From contig NZ_JOFZ01000007.1 in assembly GCF_000721265.1 (NCBI RefSeq), positions 310,001 through 374,000 on the forward strand: DNA of 64,000 bases, read 5' to 3'. How positions within the stretch are numbered: the stretch's first letter is position 1; each line of letters opens with the position of its first letter. The stretch comes from Streptomyces sp. NRRL F-5126. Lineage in GTDB: Bacteria; Actinomycetota; Actinomycetes; Streptomycetales; Streptomycetaceae. This document shows positions 44,163-55,000 of this stretch, piece by piece. A program made the translations under genes and the position numbers. The notes under the pieces were generated by a model, which searched no databases, was not told the DNA's origin, and saw nothing but the letters and a program-made list of their open reading frames with translations.

Positions 44163-45098
44163 GTGAAGACCTTCACCATGCCCGGCACCGGCATCCTCGC
44201 CCCGAACATCGTGCTCGGCCTGATGCGCATCGCCGACAAGACTGACGACGAAGTCCGCGAACTCGTCAGTACCGCACGTGACGCCGGCATCGACTTCCTC
44301 GACCACGCCGATGTCTACGGCGGCGAGCTCCACCACTGCGAACGCCGTTTCGCCGACGCGATGGCGCTGAGCCCCTCGCAACGCGACGAGTTCACGATCC
44401 AGACGAAGGCCGGCATCGTCACTGACGGACCGTACTTCGACTTCTCCCACGAGCACATTGTCAAATCGGTCGAGGGCTCACTCGCGGCCCTGCGGACCGA
44501 CCGTATCGACATCCTGTTGCTGCACCGTCCCGACGCACTTGTCGAGCCCGAGGAGGTGGCACGCGCCTTCGACGAACTCGAAACGTCGGGCAAAGTGCGC
44601 GCCTTCGGTGTCTCGAACCACACCCCGCGCCAGATCGATCTGCTGCGCAGGTACGTACGTCAGCCCATCGTCGCCAATCAGCTTCAGCTCTCGATCACCC
44701 ATGAGCCGATCATCGCCCAAGGAGTTGCCGCGAACATGCTCGCGGAGCAGCAGTCGGTGACTCTCGACGGCGGGGGCATCGTCGACTACTGCCGTCTGCA
44801 CGACATCACCATCCAGGCGTGGTCGCCCTTCCAGGCCGGCTTCTTCACCGGTGTCTTCCTCGGCTCGCCGGACTACCCCGAACTCAACGCTGTCATCGAC
44901 CGCCTTGCCCGCCAGTACGACGTCCCCGCGATCGCCATCGCGACTGCCTGGATCACCCGCCACCCCGCCCAGATGCAGGTCGTGCTCGGCACCACCAATC
45001 CGGAGCGCGTCGCGGGCGCCGCCCAGGGCTCCGAACTCCCGCTCACCCGCGCCGAGTGGTACGAACTGTTCCGTGCCGCAGGCCACCTCGTTCCCTGA
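44163..45098 (+). CDS. aldo/keto reductase (YdhF-like)
   Basis: A 311-residue enzyme starting with GTG at 44163 after GAAGGGAAG. The catalytic tetrad is complete: D47 and Y52 in FLDHADVYGG, K82 in IQTKAGIV and H121 in LLLHRPDAL. LGTTNPERV near the end is the NADP(H)-binding block. The insertion GELHHCERRFADAMALSPSQ and the QLQLSITHEP region are typical of the YdhF subgroup, whose substrates are unknown. It stands alone, with an IS remnant upstream and non-coding sequence downstream; codon use looks slightly less GC-extreme than its neighbours, which may reflect separate acquisition. Confidence 0.9.
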   Translation: MKTFTMPGTGILAPNIVLGLMRIADKTDDEVRELVSTARDAGIDFLDHADVYGGELHHCERRFADAMALSPSQRDEFTIQTKAGIVTDGPYFDFSHEHIVKSVEGSLAALRTDRIDILLLHRPDALVEPEEVARAFDELETSGKVRAFGVSNHTPRQIDLLRRYVRQPIVANQLQLSITHEPIIAQGVAANMLAEQQSVTLDGGGIVDYCRLHDITIQAWSPFQAGFFTGVFLGSPDYPELNAVIDRLARQYDVPAIAIATAWITRHPAQMQVVLGTTNPERVAGAAQGSELPLTRAEWYELFRAAGHLVP

Positions 45099-45826
45099 GC
45101 CCGGGCGCAGGGCCCGGCCCAAGGCCCCATCCGGTGGCCGACCGCCTGGAACAAGACTGCTCGCAGGCCACCTGAACACCTGCGCGGATCCGGTGCCTCA
45201 CTCGCCAAGAACGCCCGGAGCCGTTGGGAGTGCTTTGGGTCCCCGCCCGCGATCGCCGGGCACGAGGCAACTCAATGGCGCCCCGCGCTCCACGAGCGCT
45301 CCGTGACGGATACACCGATGTCCTGTCCTTCATGTGGCTGTCCGCCACGGCTTGGGTGAGCCTGGCGGGCCGCGGGCCTTCAGGTCAACAACCGCATCAC
45401 CAACTCGTGGGGCTGCTCGTACCGGGAGTGTCCACGAAGCACCACTCGCCCGTGTACAGGCGCGTATGCCGCCCGCGCCATCGACGGCCGCCTCCCGGCA
45501 AGTCGCTTCCGCGCGTCCTCGGTCTCGCCAGGTCGCCCATCCGCTCAGCAGGAAGACAACATGATCGACAACACCACTGGACCTCTGTGGGCCTCGGCAT
45601 GGCCACCCAGTACCTGCCCGCACGCGCGGTCATGCCCGTGTTCGCCGTGATGGCGGCCCTCCCCGTCGTACTGTGCTGTCGCATCGTGAGGGCGCGGGGC
45701 CTCGCAACCACCCCGCGGCCACAGTCCTCGTGACCTCGCGCGTCCGTTGGTCCACGCGGCTTCGAGCGGTCAGGCCGCAGTCCCGGCCACCGACAGGAAG
45801 CAGACAGGGCGTTCAGCCCGGATGCC
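45099..45826. other. 728-base region without a supported gene
   Basis: An open frame at 45224-45733 (plus) has no usable start and mostly Arg/Pro/Ser-rich sequence, as expected of chance frames. Its end (about 45588-45700) encodes a short hydrophobic run, LPARAVMPVFAVMAALPVVL, which might be the decayed tail of a membrane transporter. Nothing in either strand is convincing. It probably represents degraded DNA like the IS remnant nearby. Confidence 0.5.
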
Positions 45827-47782
45827 TCACCAAGGAGTGGGCAGCCGGATCAGCGCCTGCTCGCCGCCGGGCCAGTCCACGCGCACCAGGAGGTCGGTCC
45901 CCTCGGTCCCGGTGGTGATGCCGGGAAGGGCGACGTCCTTGTGGCCGAGGCTGATCAGGGCGACATACGCCCTTCCCGGCACGACCGGTTCCGCCGTCTC
46001 CAGGACGGGGGTCGCCGACCGCTCGCCGATGGCGTTGCTGTCGGCGGAGACGACCACGTGGGCGTGTGGCAAGCCTTCGGCGCCGGTGATACCGGAGACC
46101 AGCCCGTCGGTCCCCGCGATGCCGGCTGTGCCGCCGGTCGCGGTAGCGGCCGGGCCGGCGCCCGGGCCGATCGCCACGGCCCAGCCACCGACGCGCAGTA
46201 CGTGTCCGGCGTCCGCCGCTTCCTCGCCCGGCGCCGGGTCGACCCGCACCGCCCGCACCTCGACCGCGCCGCGCAGCGCGGAGCCGACGGTGACCCATGG
46301 TCCGGAGACGTAGCGCGTGCTGGGCCCGCCGAAGGGGTCCCAGGTGGCGTTCTCGGGCCAGTGTGCGCGGGACCGCGACACCGCCGTGGCGCCATCGATG
46401 GAGACCCGCACGGTGGGTCGGCGGTGGGAGGCGCGGCCCGCGGAGTCGAGGAGGACGACCGCGTTGTCGAGGGGATCGGCGTCCGCGCACGACTCGGGGC
46501 CCGCGGTGGGGTCCCCCGGTGTTTCGGGCGCGGTGTGCGTCGAGTACGCGAACCTGGCGTAGCAAGGGTCGTCGGCGTGCGGGTGGGCCGGATCGGCGTG
46601 GTCGCCGCCATGGTTCACCACGCGGACCACCCCGTCCCCGGCTGTCCCGGAGACAAGCCAGCCGGGCGCTTCGAGGGAGCGTGTGAAGTCGCCGCGCTCG
46701 ACCGCGAGGGGTTCGGGCGGCGACGTCCAGACCGGGTGACCGGGTGGCAGGGCCAGGCCCATGAACCCTTTGGACGCCCAGTACGGCGATGCGGGCCCCG
46801 AGTACACCTGGAGCACACCGCGGAAGGGCCGGTGCCAGCCGAGGGTGAGCAGGCCGCGGTCGTCGGTGGCGCCGTGCCGCTCGAAGTGGTCGAGCATGCG
46901 GTTCGCGGCGGCCCTGGTCTCGCCCGGCCCGAGCGGGGTCGCGTCGAAGAGGGCGCCGGTCCACAGGGAGGCGAGCGCGGCGTGCCGGTAAGTGAGTGAA
47001 CGGCCCTGCACCAGTGGGGAGCCGTTGGCGCCGATCAGCAGTCGCTGGTCGGCCAGGAAGCGGTGGAGCCGCGACCGGTAGCGGTCGAGGAGCCCGGTCG
47101 GTGCGTCGGCGCCGAGGACGCGGCAGAACCAGAGGGGGTACAGGTGCATGGCCCAGCCGTTGTAGTGGTCGTAGTTGCGCCGTTCGCCGCCGCTCAGCCC
47201 GTCCGAGTACCAGCCCCCGCCCGCGTACCAGCCGTCGTTGACGGCGATGACACGGTCCAGGTCCTCCTGCCGCCAGGATCCCCCGGCCGTACGGGCGAAC
47301 GCCTCCGTGACCGCCTGGAACCAGACCCAGTTGTTTCCCGGCATGGCGTTGCCGACCATCGGCGCCAGCCACTCCAGGAACCGCTGCCGCACACGGTCGT
47401 CGAGGCGGTCCCAGATCCAGGCCCGGGTCTCGTGCAGGGCGATGGCGATGGACGCGGCCTCCACCTTCGCCTGGTTGCACTCGGTGAAGGTGGGCCACCG
47501 GCCCGGATTGTGCGGATCGGTGCCCGCGGCCAGCCCGGCGGCGTACCAGCCGGCGACGTCGTTCGGGTCGTGGCCGCCCGCCCCGGCGAGGCGGAAACCG
47601 GCCAGTAGGAACGTGCGCGCGAACCCTTCGAGGCCGTCGCTGAGCGGGCCGTTGAGGCTGGGCGTGCCCGGCAGTTGAACGAGGGCGTGGTCGTCGGTCG
47701 CGTACGGGCGTACCGCGAGCAGAAGCCGGTCGGCGACGCGCTCCCAGCGCGCACGGTCCTGGGCAGGGGTGCGGTACGCCAC
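45827..47782 (-). CDS. DUF2264 protein, probable (alpha/alpha)6 glycoside hydrolase or lyase-like enzyme
   Basis: A 651-residue protein starting with GTG at 47782 after AGGAGG. The N-terminal 380 residues match the DUF2264 family: LEGFARTFLLAGFRLAG, WPTFTECNQAKVEAASIAIAL, GNNWVWFQAVTEAF, NDGWYAGGGWYSDG and RNYDHYNGWAMHLYP, the helical-pair pattern of an (alpha/alpha)6 toroid. A beta-rich C-terminal half follows. There is no signal peptide, so it should act in the cytoplasm on imported oligosaccharides. DUF2264 proteins occur in polysaccharide-utilisation loci and have been linked to uronic-acid-containing glycans, but I cannot assign the reaction. It is the last gene of the operon that begins at 58820. 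Confidence 0.82.
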   Translation of the reverse strand: MAYRTPAQDRARWERVADRLLLAVRPYATDDHALVQLPGTPSLNGPLSDGLEGFARTFLLAGFRLAGAGGHDPNDVAGWYAAGLAAGTDPHNPGRWPTFTECNQAKVEAASIAIALHETRAWIWDRLDDRVRQRFLEWLAPMVGNAMPGNNWVWFQAVTEAFARTAGGSWRQEDLDRVIAVNDGWYAGGGWYSDGLSGGERRNYDHYNGWAMHLYPLWFCRVLGADAPTGLLDRYRSRLHRFLADQRLLIGANGSPLVQGRSLTYRHAALASLWTGALFDATPLGPGETRAAANRMLDHFERHGATDDRGLLTLGWHRPFRGVLQVYSGPASPYWASKGFMGLALPPGHPVWTSPPEPLAVERGDFTRSLEAPGWLVSGTAGDGVVRVVNHGGDHADPAHPHADDPCYARFAYSTHTAPETPGDPTAGPESCADADPLDNAVVLLDSAGRASHRRPTVRVSIDGATAVSRSRAHWPENATWDPFGGPSTRYVSGPWVTVGSALRGAVEVRAVRVDPAPGEEAADAGHVLRVGGWAVAIGPGAGPAATATGGTAGIAGTDGLVSGITGAEGLPHAHVVVSADSNAIGERSATPVLETAEPVVPGRAYVALISLGHKDVALPGITTGTEGTDLLVRVDWPGGEQALIRLPTPW

Positions 47783-47820
47783 GGTGTGCCTCCTGTCTCC
47801 TCGAGATGTTCCGGGCCGGA

Positions 47821-48837
47821 TCAGGCCAGGCGCGGCAGGGCCTGGCGGGTGACCTCCCCGAGCAGCGGCCGGCCGGCCACCCAGCGCTCGACCTCCTCGA
47901 CGGCGTAGCGGCCAAGGCGGGTGACCTCGTCGCCCTGGGCGCCCGCGATGTGCGGGGTGACCAGCACGTTGGGCAGGTTCAGCAGGGCGTGGTCGGCGGG
48001 CAGCGGCTCGGGGTCGGTCACGTCCAGGTAGGCCTCAAGCCGTCCGCTCGCACACTCCGCGGTGAGGGCTGCTGTGTCCACGATGGGTCCGCGAGCCGTA
48101 TTGACGAGCGCGCCGCCGTCCGGGATGAGGGAGAGCAGCGCGGCGTCGAACAGGCCACTCGTCTCGTGAAGAAGGGGCGCATGGATGCTCACCACGTCGG
48201 AGTGGCGGCACAGGTCGGCGAGTTCCACCCGTTCCGCGCCCAGCAGGCGCGCGTCCTCGTCCGCGAGGCAGGGGTCACTGACCAGGAGGCGGTATCCGGC
48301 GTCGGCCTTCGCCAATCCGGTGATCACGCGGCGGCCGATCCGGGACGCGCCGACGATGCCGACGGTGCGGCCGTCGGCGCCGGACCGCGCCTCGAACGCG
48401 GGCCAGCCCTCCCGGTAGCCCGCGGCCATGGACAGGGTCCGCCGAACGGCGAGCGTGATCAGGGCGAGTGTGTGGGAAACGACGGGTGCGGCGTTGGCGT
48501 CGGCAGCCGATGACACGGTGATGCCCCGCCTCCACACCGCTTCGCCGACCAAGGACTTGACCGAGCCCGCGGCATGCATGACGGCGCGCAGCCCGGGCGC
48601 GTGTGCCAGCACGTCGCCGGTGAGGGCGGGGCATCCCCAGCCGCTGATCAGGATGTGCGCATCGGCCAGGGCGGCCGGGAAGTCGGAGCCGGGATAGTGG
48701 ACGCGGGGGTCGGGGGCCAGCCGGACCGACGCGGACAGCCTGTTCCTCAGGCCCTGGGGGAGGACCTTGGAAGCGATGGCGGGATCCATTACGCATACGG
48801 TATTCGGGCGCTCGACGCGCTCACCGCGGACTGTCAC
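47821..48837 (-). CDS. D-2-hydroxyacid dehydrogenase family protein
   Basis: A 338-residue enzyme; GTG at 48837 is preferred because GAGG lies eight bases before it. The NAD-binding motif GIVGASRIGRRVITGL is central. The catalytic Arg is in LVNTARGPIVD, the Glu in VTDPEPLP and the His in VTPHIAG, all conserved. Members reduce 2-oxoacids or oxidise D-2-hydroxyacids with NAD(P)(H); some act on sugar acids or glyoxylate. Encoded between a DUF2264 protein and two GH38 mannosidases, with gaps of about 40 bases, it probably processes a sugar acid released from the imported glycan. The substrate is not predictable from sequence. Confidence 0.87.
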   Translation of the reverse strand: MTVRGERVERPNTVCVMDPAIASKVLPQGLRNRLSASVRLAPDPRVHYPGSDFPAALADAHILISGWGCPALTGDVLAHAPGLRAVMHAAGSVKSLVGEAVWRRGITVSSAADANAAPVVSHTLALITLAVRRTLSMAAGYREGWPAFEARSGADGRTVGIVGASRIGRRVITGLAKADAGYRLLVSDPCLADEDARLLGAERVELADLCRHSDVVSIHAPLLHETSGLFDAALLSLIPDGGALVNTARGPIVDTAALTAECASGRLEAYLDVTDPEPLPADHALLNLPNVLVTPHIAGAQGDEVTRLGRYAVEEVERWVAGRPLLGEVTRQALPRLA

Positions 48838-48881
48838 GGACGAACCTCTTCCCAAGCGGATGGCACAGGGACTGTGAGTGG

Positions 48882-51800
48882 TCAGACACGCTCCACACGG
48901 AGTGTGACCATCTCGAAGGGGCGGAGGGCCAGCACGATCCCGTCCTCATCCTGCCCGGGTTGCTCGGCGCCGGTGAGGGGACGCTCCAGCAGGTCCGCGA
49001 AGACGGTCCGCCCCCGCGCCGCGGCGTCCACCCGTACAGTGGCACGAGCCCTCCCACCGTGCGCCTCGTAGAGCCGGATCACCAGGTCGCCGCTGCGGTC
49101 GTCGGCCAGCTTTGTCGCGCTCACCACCACCGCATCGTTGTCGACACCGACCAGCGGGGGCACCTCGGTTGCGGTTCCCGCGACACGTCGCTCGGGCAGG
49201 TTGGCGCGGTAGCCCTCGCGTACGGCGTCCCCGATGGCGGCGCCCGGCACGAGCGCGTGCCGGAAGCAGTGCACGCCCTGGTCGGTCTCGGGATCGGGGT
49301 AGCGGGGGGCGCGCAGCAATGAGGCGCGTACCGTGGTCGTGGTGCCCGAGTCGTCGCGCACGCTCCGGGTGACGTCGTGGCCGTACGTCGAGTCGTTGAC
49401 GACGGCCGCTCCCCAGCCGAACTCCTCGACATGCACGAACCGGTGGTTGCATGCCTCGAACCTCGCCCACTCCCAGCTCGTGTTCTGGTGGGTGGGCCGG
49501 TACACGTGTCCGAACTGGGTCTCGGAGGCGTACCGGTCGGCCTTCACGTCCAGCGGGAACGCCAGCTTGAGCAGCCGCTCGGTCTCGTGCCAGTCGACCT
49601 CGGTGTGAATGTCCAGGCGCTTTGTGCCGGCCGGCACCGACAGCAGCTGGGTGACGCGCGACGAGCCGAATGCGCGCTCGACACGGACCGCGGCTCCCTC
49701 GGCGGCGAGGAGGGTGACGTCGATCAGGTCGCTGCCGGTGTTGCGGTAGAAGGCGTCCACGTCCCACGCGTCCCACTCGTTGGGCAGGTCGGGGTGGAGC
49801 TGGAGCAGATTGGCGGCCTGTCCCGGGGCGATCGACTCGCGGCCCGCCACGATGTCGTACACGGAGACGACGAGGCCGCGCGCGTCGATGACCACCCGTA
49901 CCTGGCCGTTGTCCAGGACGTAGCCGCCCTCATCGCGTGGCCGCGGTTCTACTTCGCGCTCCGTCGGCGCGAGCGCCGAGGCACCGCCGGCGGGCACGCC
50001 CGCACGAGCATGCGGGGCCGGATTGAAAACGAGTTCGGTACCACCGGTGGCGTCGCCCGCGAGGGCGCGCTGCGCGACTTCGACGATGTGGTTCAGTTCC
50101 CCGGCGAGGCGAGCGTAGGTCTCGCGGGCCTCGCGGTGTACCCAGGCGATCGAGGAGCCGGGCAGGATGTCGTGGAACTGGTGCAGCAGCACTGTCTTCC
50201 AGATCCGGTCCAGGTCCTCGTACGGGTAGGGGTGCCCGGTCCGCAGGGCCGCCGTCGCCGCCCACAGTTCGGCCTCGGTCAGCAGGGACTCACTGAGGCG
50301 GTTGCCCCGCTTGGTCTGCGCCTGGGTGGTCAGGGTGGCGCGGTGCAGTTCGAGATACAGCTCGCCCACCCATACCGGTGGGTTCGGGTACTCGGCCTGG
50401 GCCTTGGTGAAGAACGCGGATGGTGCCTCCCACTCCACGGTGGGCGAGCCGTTGAGGTTCCGCAGCCGGGCCGCTTTCGCGACCATCTCCCGCGTGGTGC
50501 CCCCACCGCCGTCACCGAAGCCGGTCGGCGCCAGGGAACGCGTGGCGGCCCCCTTCTCCTTGAAGTTCCGGGCGGCATGGTGGACCTGGGAGGCAGTCAT
50601 CTCGCAGTTGTACGTGTCGACCGGCGGGAAGTGGGTGAAGATCCTGGTGCCGTCGATCCCTTCCCACCAGAAGGTGTGGTGGGGGAAGCTGTTGGTGCGG
50701 CTCCAGGAGATCTTCTGGGTCAGCAGGCGGTCGGCGCCGGCGGCCTTGATGATCTGGGGAAGTCCGGCCGCGAAGCCGAAGGTGTCGGGCAGCCAGACCT
50801 CGTCGTCCTCAAGGCCGAACTCGTCGAGGAAGAAGCGTTTGCCGTGCACGAACTGGCGAGCCATGGCTTCGGAGCCGGGCATGTTGGTGTCGGATTCGAC
50901 CCACATGCCCCCCACGGGTACGAACCTGCCGTCGGTGACGGCCTTGGTGACCCGGGCGTAGACCTCGGGGCGGTGCTCCTTGATCCAGGCGAACTGCTGG
51001 GCCTGCGACATGGCGAACACGAAGTCGGGTTCGTCTTCGAGCAGGGTGGTCATGTTCGACGCGGTGCGGGCGACCTTGCGGACGGTCTCGCGAAGCGGCC
51101 ACAGCCAGGCCGAGTCGATGTGCGCGTGGCCGACCGCGCTGATGCGGTGGGTGACGGGGTCGGCGGGCTCGGTGAGCACCTCCGCCAGCTGGTCGCGGGC
51201 GGCCTGGGCCGTGCCGCCGATGTCCTGGAGGTCCAGTGTGTCCAGGGCCCGGTCGACGGCGCGCAGCACCTCCCAGCGGCGCGCGCCCTCCAGGGGAAGC
51301 TCGGGCATCAGCTCGCCGAGCACTTCGAGGTCCATGGCGAGGTTCCACACGGTCTGGTCGAGGACGGCGAGCCGCATGTCGCCGAGCACGTACTGGGGTG
51401 CGTGGCCGGCGGTGGCCCTGTCGCCCTTGCGGGTCGGCCGGAAGGGGGCGTCGCCGGAGTGGATGTCGGGGTTGGACGCAGCCTCCACGTGCCAGCGGAC
51501 GTGCTCGCGGCCGGCCACGGGTGAACCTACGCGGATGTGGGTGTTGCGCGGGTGGAGTCCTTTGACCGGGGTGCCGTCGGGGCGGTAGACGAGTCCCTCG
51601 CACTGGAATCCCGGGGTGCGCTGCGTGAAGCCCAGGTCGAGGAGGGCCTCAACGGTGCGGCCTGCCCATTCGGCGGGCACGGTGCCGGTGACCTTGAACC
51701 AACTGGTGCCCCAGGGGGCACCCCAGGGTGTGCCTGGGTCGATCGGCCGCGTGGGGGCGGCCAAACCCTCGGTCACGGGCACGGGCTCGCCCGGGGCCGT

Positions 51801-51908
51801 CCAGATCTCCACGGCCAAAGGCACGCTGACGGGATGGATGGCGGGCCGGACACGTTCCCTCAGGACGCGTTCCAGACGCGCCTCGACGAGGGTGCGGTCG
51901 TCGTGCAT
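48882..51908 (-). CDS. GH38 alpha-mannosidase (second of a tandem pair)
   Basis: A 1008-residue cytoplasmic enzyme without signal peptide; ATG at 51908 follows AGGAGA. After an N-terminal beta domain, the GH38 catalytic barrel shows the Zn-binding GHAHIDSAWLWP (His261 and Asp265 region), VPVGGMWVESDTNMPGSEA, and nucleophile Asp375 in VWLPDTFGFAAGLPQI. QFHDILPGSSIAWVH carries further zinc/substrate His and Asp residues. The alpha-mannosidase middle domain and C-terminal beta domains (IVLALRPFEMVTLRVERV at the end) complete the family length. It cleaves alpha-linked mannose from internalised oligosaccharides with retention. It is clearly paralogous to the gene upstream. Confidence 0.93.
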   Translation of the reverse strand: MHDDRTLVEARLERVLRERVRPAIHPVSVPLAVEIWTAPGEPVPVTEGLAAPTRPIDPGTPWGAPWGTSWFKVTGTVPAEWAGRTVEALLDLGFTQRTPGFQCEGLVYRPDGTPVKGLHPRNTHIRVGSPVAGREHVRWHVEAASNPDIHSGDAPFRPTRKGDRATAGHAPQYVLGDMRLAVLDQTVWNLAMDLEVLGELMPELPLEGARRWEVLRAVDRALDTLDLQDIGGTAQAARDQLAEVLTEPADPVTHRISAVGHAHIDSAWLWPLRETVRKVARTASNMTTLLEDEPDFVFAMSQAQQFAWIKEHRPEVYARVTKAVTDGRFVPVGGMWVESDTNMPGSEAMARQFVHGKRFFLDEFGLEDDEVWLPDTFGFAAGLPQIIKAAGADRLLTQKISWSRTNSFPHHTFWWEGIDGTRIFTHFPPVDTYNCEMTASQVHHAARNFKEKGAATRSLAPTGFGDGGGGTTREMVAKAARLRNLNGSPTVEWEAPSAFFTKAQAEYPNPPVWVGELYLELHRATLTTQAQTKRGNRLSESLLTEAELWAATAALRTGHPYPYEDLDRIWKTVLLHQFHDILPGSSIAWVHREARETYARLAGELNHIVEVAQRALAGDATGGTELVFNPAPHARAGVPAGGASALAPTEREVEPRPRDEGGYVLDNGQVRVVIDARGLVVSVYDIVAGRESIAPGQAANLLQLHPDLPNEWDAWDVDAFYRNTGSDLIDVTLLAAEGAAVRVERAFGSSRVTQLLSVPAGTKRLDIHTEVDWHETERLLKLAFPLDVKADRYASETQFGHVYRPTHQNTSWEWARFEACNHRFVHVEEFGWGAAVVNDSTYGHDVTRSVRDDSGTTTTVRASLLRAPRYPDPETDQGVHCFRHALVPGAAIGDAVREGYRANLPERRVAGTATEVPPLVGVDNDAVVVSATKLADDRSGDLVIRLYEAHGGRARATVRVDAAARGRTVFADLLERPLTGAEQPGQDEDGIVLALRPFEMVTLRVERV

Positions 51909-52051
51909 GGACGGTCTCCTGTGGCTGCGAGAGGACTGGGGTGGCACTCGTGGAGGCGCGGCGCCGCGGGGCGCGCGCCACTGCCACGGCGGATGGCGGG
52001 GTCGCGCTACGCGTAGCCTCGTGTGGGTCCGCGGGCACACGGCGCGGTACG

Positions 52052-55000
52052 TCAGACGCCCTGGGCCGACGCACGTGCCCGGTGCAGCCGCAACGTGCGG
52101 ATCTGGAAGGGGCGCATGGCGAAGGACGCGGCGGACCCGCCCGCGGTCGGCAGATCTCGCTCCGGGTTCTCCAGCAGGTCGCAGTCGCTGACGGCGGTGA
52201 TGGGGAAGTCTGCGATGAGAGTCGCCCCGGCCCTGCCGCCACAGGCCTCGTAGAGCCGCACCACGACGTCGCCGCTGCGGTCGTCGGCCAGCTTCACCGA
52301 CTCGACGACGACGTCGGAGGTGTCCAGGGCGACCAGCGGGCGGGTCACCGAAGTGGTCGGCCGCAGGGGGAGGTTGAGGGCGTATCCGCCGGCGATGGCC
52401 TCCTCGATGCCGGCGCCGACGACCAGTGCGTAGGTGAAGGCATGCCGGCCCCGGTCGGCCTGCGGGTCCGGGCTGTGCGGGGAGCGCAGCAGGGAGAGCC
52501 GCAGCGTCGTGGTGGTGCCGCCGTCCTCCCTGGTGTCGCGGGCGATGTCATGGCCGTAGGTGGAGTCGTTGAGTACGGCGGCTCCCCAGTGGCGCTCACC
52601 GACGTGCACCCAACGGTGCGCCCACAGTTCGAAGCGGGCCGCGTCCCAACTGGTGTTGCGGTGTGTGGGGCGCCGCACATGGCCGAATTGGATCTCCGCG
52701 CTCTCGTGTTCGGCGTGCACATCGATCGGCCAGGCGGCCTTCAGTACGGTGTCGCGCTCCTGCCAGTCGATGTCGGTGCGCACGGTGAGCTGCTTGCTCT
52801 CGGCGGCCAGTTCGAGGTGCTGGACCAGGACCGAGGAGCCGAACCGGCGCTCCACCCGGACGGACGCGAGCAGGGGCCCCTCCTCGGCCAGGGTGACCGA
52901 GTGGGCTTCGCGCAGATCCCGGACGGTGTCGCGATAGTAGGGGTCGATGTTCCAGGCGGACCAGACGTTCGGGTCGTCCGGGTGCAGTTGCAGGAGGTTT
53001 CCGACGGTTCCGGGGGCGATGGCGTCGCGGCCGGCCTCACGGTCGTAGGCACTGCTGATCAGGCCGTCGGCGTCGATCGTCATCGTCACGGCCCCGTTGT
53101 CCAGGACGAAGCCGCCGTCGCAGGACCGTGCGGTCACGGGGGCGGTGGGGGTCTGCAGGAGACCGCCGGTGCCGAGGGCCGCGACGTCGGCCAGTACGGC
53201 GAATCGTCCGTCGGAGAGGTGCTGGCCTGCTTCGAAGGGGCTCCCGCCGTCGCTCGCGGCCGGCAGGACGGCCACCTCTCGGCGGTCGTGGGGCCCGGCG
53301 TTGAGGAAGCCGACGGATTCGCCACCGAGCCGGCCGGCCGCCGCGTCGATGACCGCTTCGAGGTCCCGGCGCAGCTCGCCGTAGACCTGCTCGGCCTGTT
53401 CGTGCACCCAGGCGATGGACGTGCCTGGCAGGATGTCGTGGAACTGGTTGAGCAGCACCCGGCGCCAGACGGCCTCCAGCGTCTCGTACGGGTACGGGGC
53501 GCCGGTGCGCACGGCGGCGGTGGCGGCCCACAACTCGGCCTCGCGCAGCAGGGCCTCGGAGCGCCGGTTGCCACGCTTGGTGCGGGCCTGGCTGGTGTAG
53601 GTGCCGCGGTGGTTCTCCAGGTACAGCTCACCCCGCCACACGGGTAGCGGCCCGTACTCGGCGCGTGCCGTGTCGAAGAACGTGTTCGGGTTGTCCACCT
53701 CGACGCGGGGTGAGCCCTCCAGATCGCGAAGGCGGCGGGCGCGTTCCAGCATGGACCGGGTGGGGCCGCCGCCGCCGTCGCCGTAGCCGAACGGGACGAG
53801 GGAGCGAGTGGCCGGGCCTTTGTCCGCGAAGTTGCTTTCCGCGTGGGCCAGTTCGGTGGCGGACAGCTCGGCGTTGTAGGTGTCGACGGGCGGGAAGTGG
53901 GTGAAGATGCGTGAGCCGTCGATACCTTCCCAGTCGAAGGTGTGGTGGGGGAGACGGTTGGTCTCGTTCCAGGAGAGCTTCTGCGTGAGGAACCACCGGG
54001 CTCCGGCAAGCTTGGCGAGCTGCGGGTAGGCAGCCGTGTAACCGAAAGAGTCGGGCAGCCACACCCCCTGCTGTACGGCTCCGAGTTCCTCCGCGAAGAA
54101 GCGGCGTCCGTAGACGAGTTGCCGGGCCAGTGCCTCGCCGCCCGGAAGGTTTCCGTCTGCCTCCACCCACATCCCGCCGACCGGTACCCAGTTCCCATCG
54201 GCGAAGGCCTGCTTGATGCGCGCGAAGACCTCGGGCTGCTGCTCCTTGACCCATGCGTACTGCTGCGCGGAGGAGCAGGCGAAGACGAGTTCGGGGTATT
54301 CGCCGGCGAGGGTGGTCATGTTGGTGAAGGTGCGTGCGCACTTGCGCATGGTTTCGCGGACCGGCCAGAGCCAGGCGGAGTCGATGTGCGCGTGTCCGAC
54401 GGCGGTCACGGTGTGTGCGGAGCCGTGGGCGGGGCGGGCGAGCGCGGCGGCGAGTTGTGCGCGCGCGGCCGGAGCGGTGCCGCTGACGTCGTGCGCGTCG
54501 AGCACGCCGGCGGAGCGACGCAGCGCGTGCAGGATCTCGTGGCGCCGCGAGGAGCCCTGGGGCAGTTCGTGCATCAGCTGGTCGAGTACCTCGATGTCGT
54601 GAATGAGGTGCCAGATCTCCTCGTCGCGCACGGCGAGTTCAGCCTGTTTCAGTTGGTAGAGGTGACTGTCGCCGGCAGTGCGCGGGGAGCCGAAGTGGGT
54701 GCCTCTGGCCTGGCTTCCCGAGATGTTCGGATTGGCGGCGAGTTCCACCGCGAGGTCGACGCACTCGCCGCCGGCCGCGTCGCCCGTGAGCAGCAGGCTG
54801 CGGTTGTAGGGGTGCAGGCCTTGGACAGGAGAACCGGCCAGGTACACGAGTCCCTCAGCCTGGCCACCTGGCCCGCGGCTCGGGTCGAAACCGAGGTCGA
54901 AGACTGCCTCCACCCGGCTTCCCCGCCAGGCGGAGGGGATCTCGCCGGTTGCCTTGAGCCAGGTCGTGGCCCAGGGGCTGCCCCAGGTATCACCGAGCGC

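Noticed and set aside
45224..45733. 169-residue plus-strand open frame
   Set aside because: No ribosome-binding site, chance-like Arg/Pro/Ser composition, and only one short hydrophobic run; not supported as a gene.
49377..51524. 715-residue plus-strand open frame opposite a GH38 gene
   Set aside because: Shadow of the mannosidase reading frame; no start signal or recognisable family.
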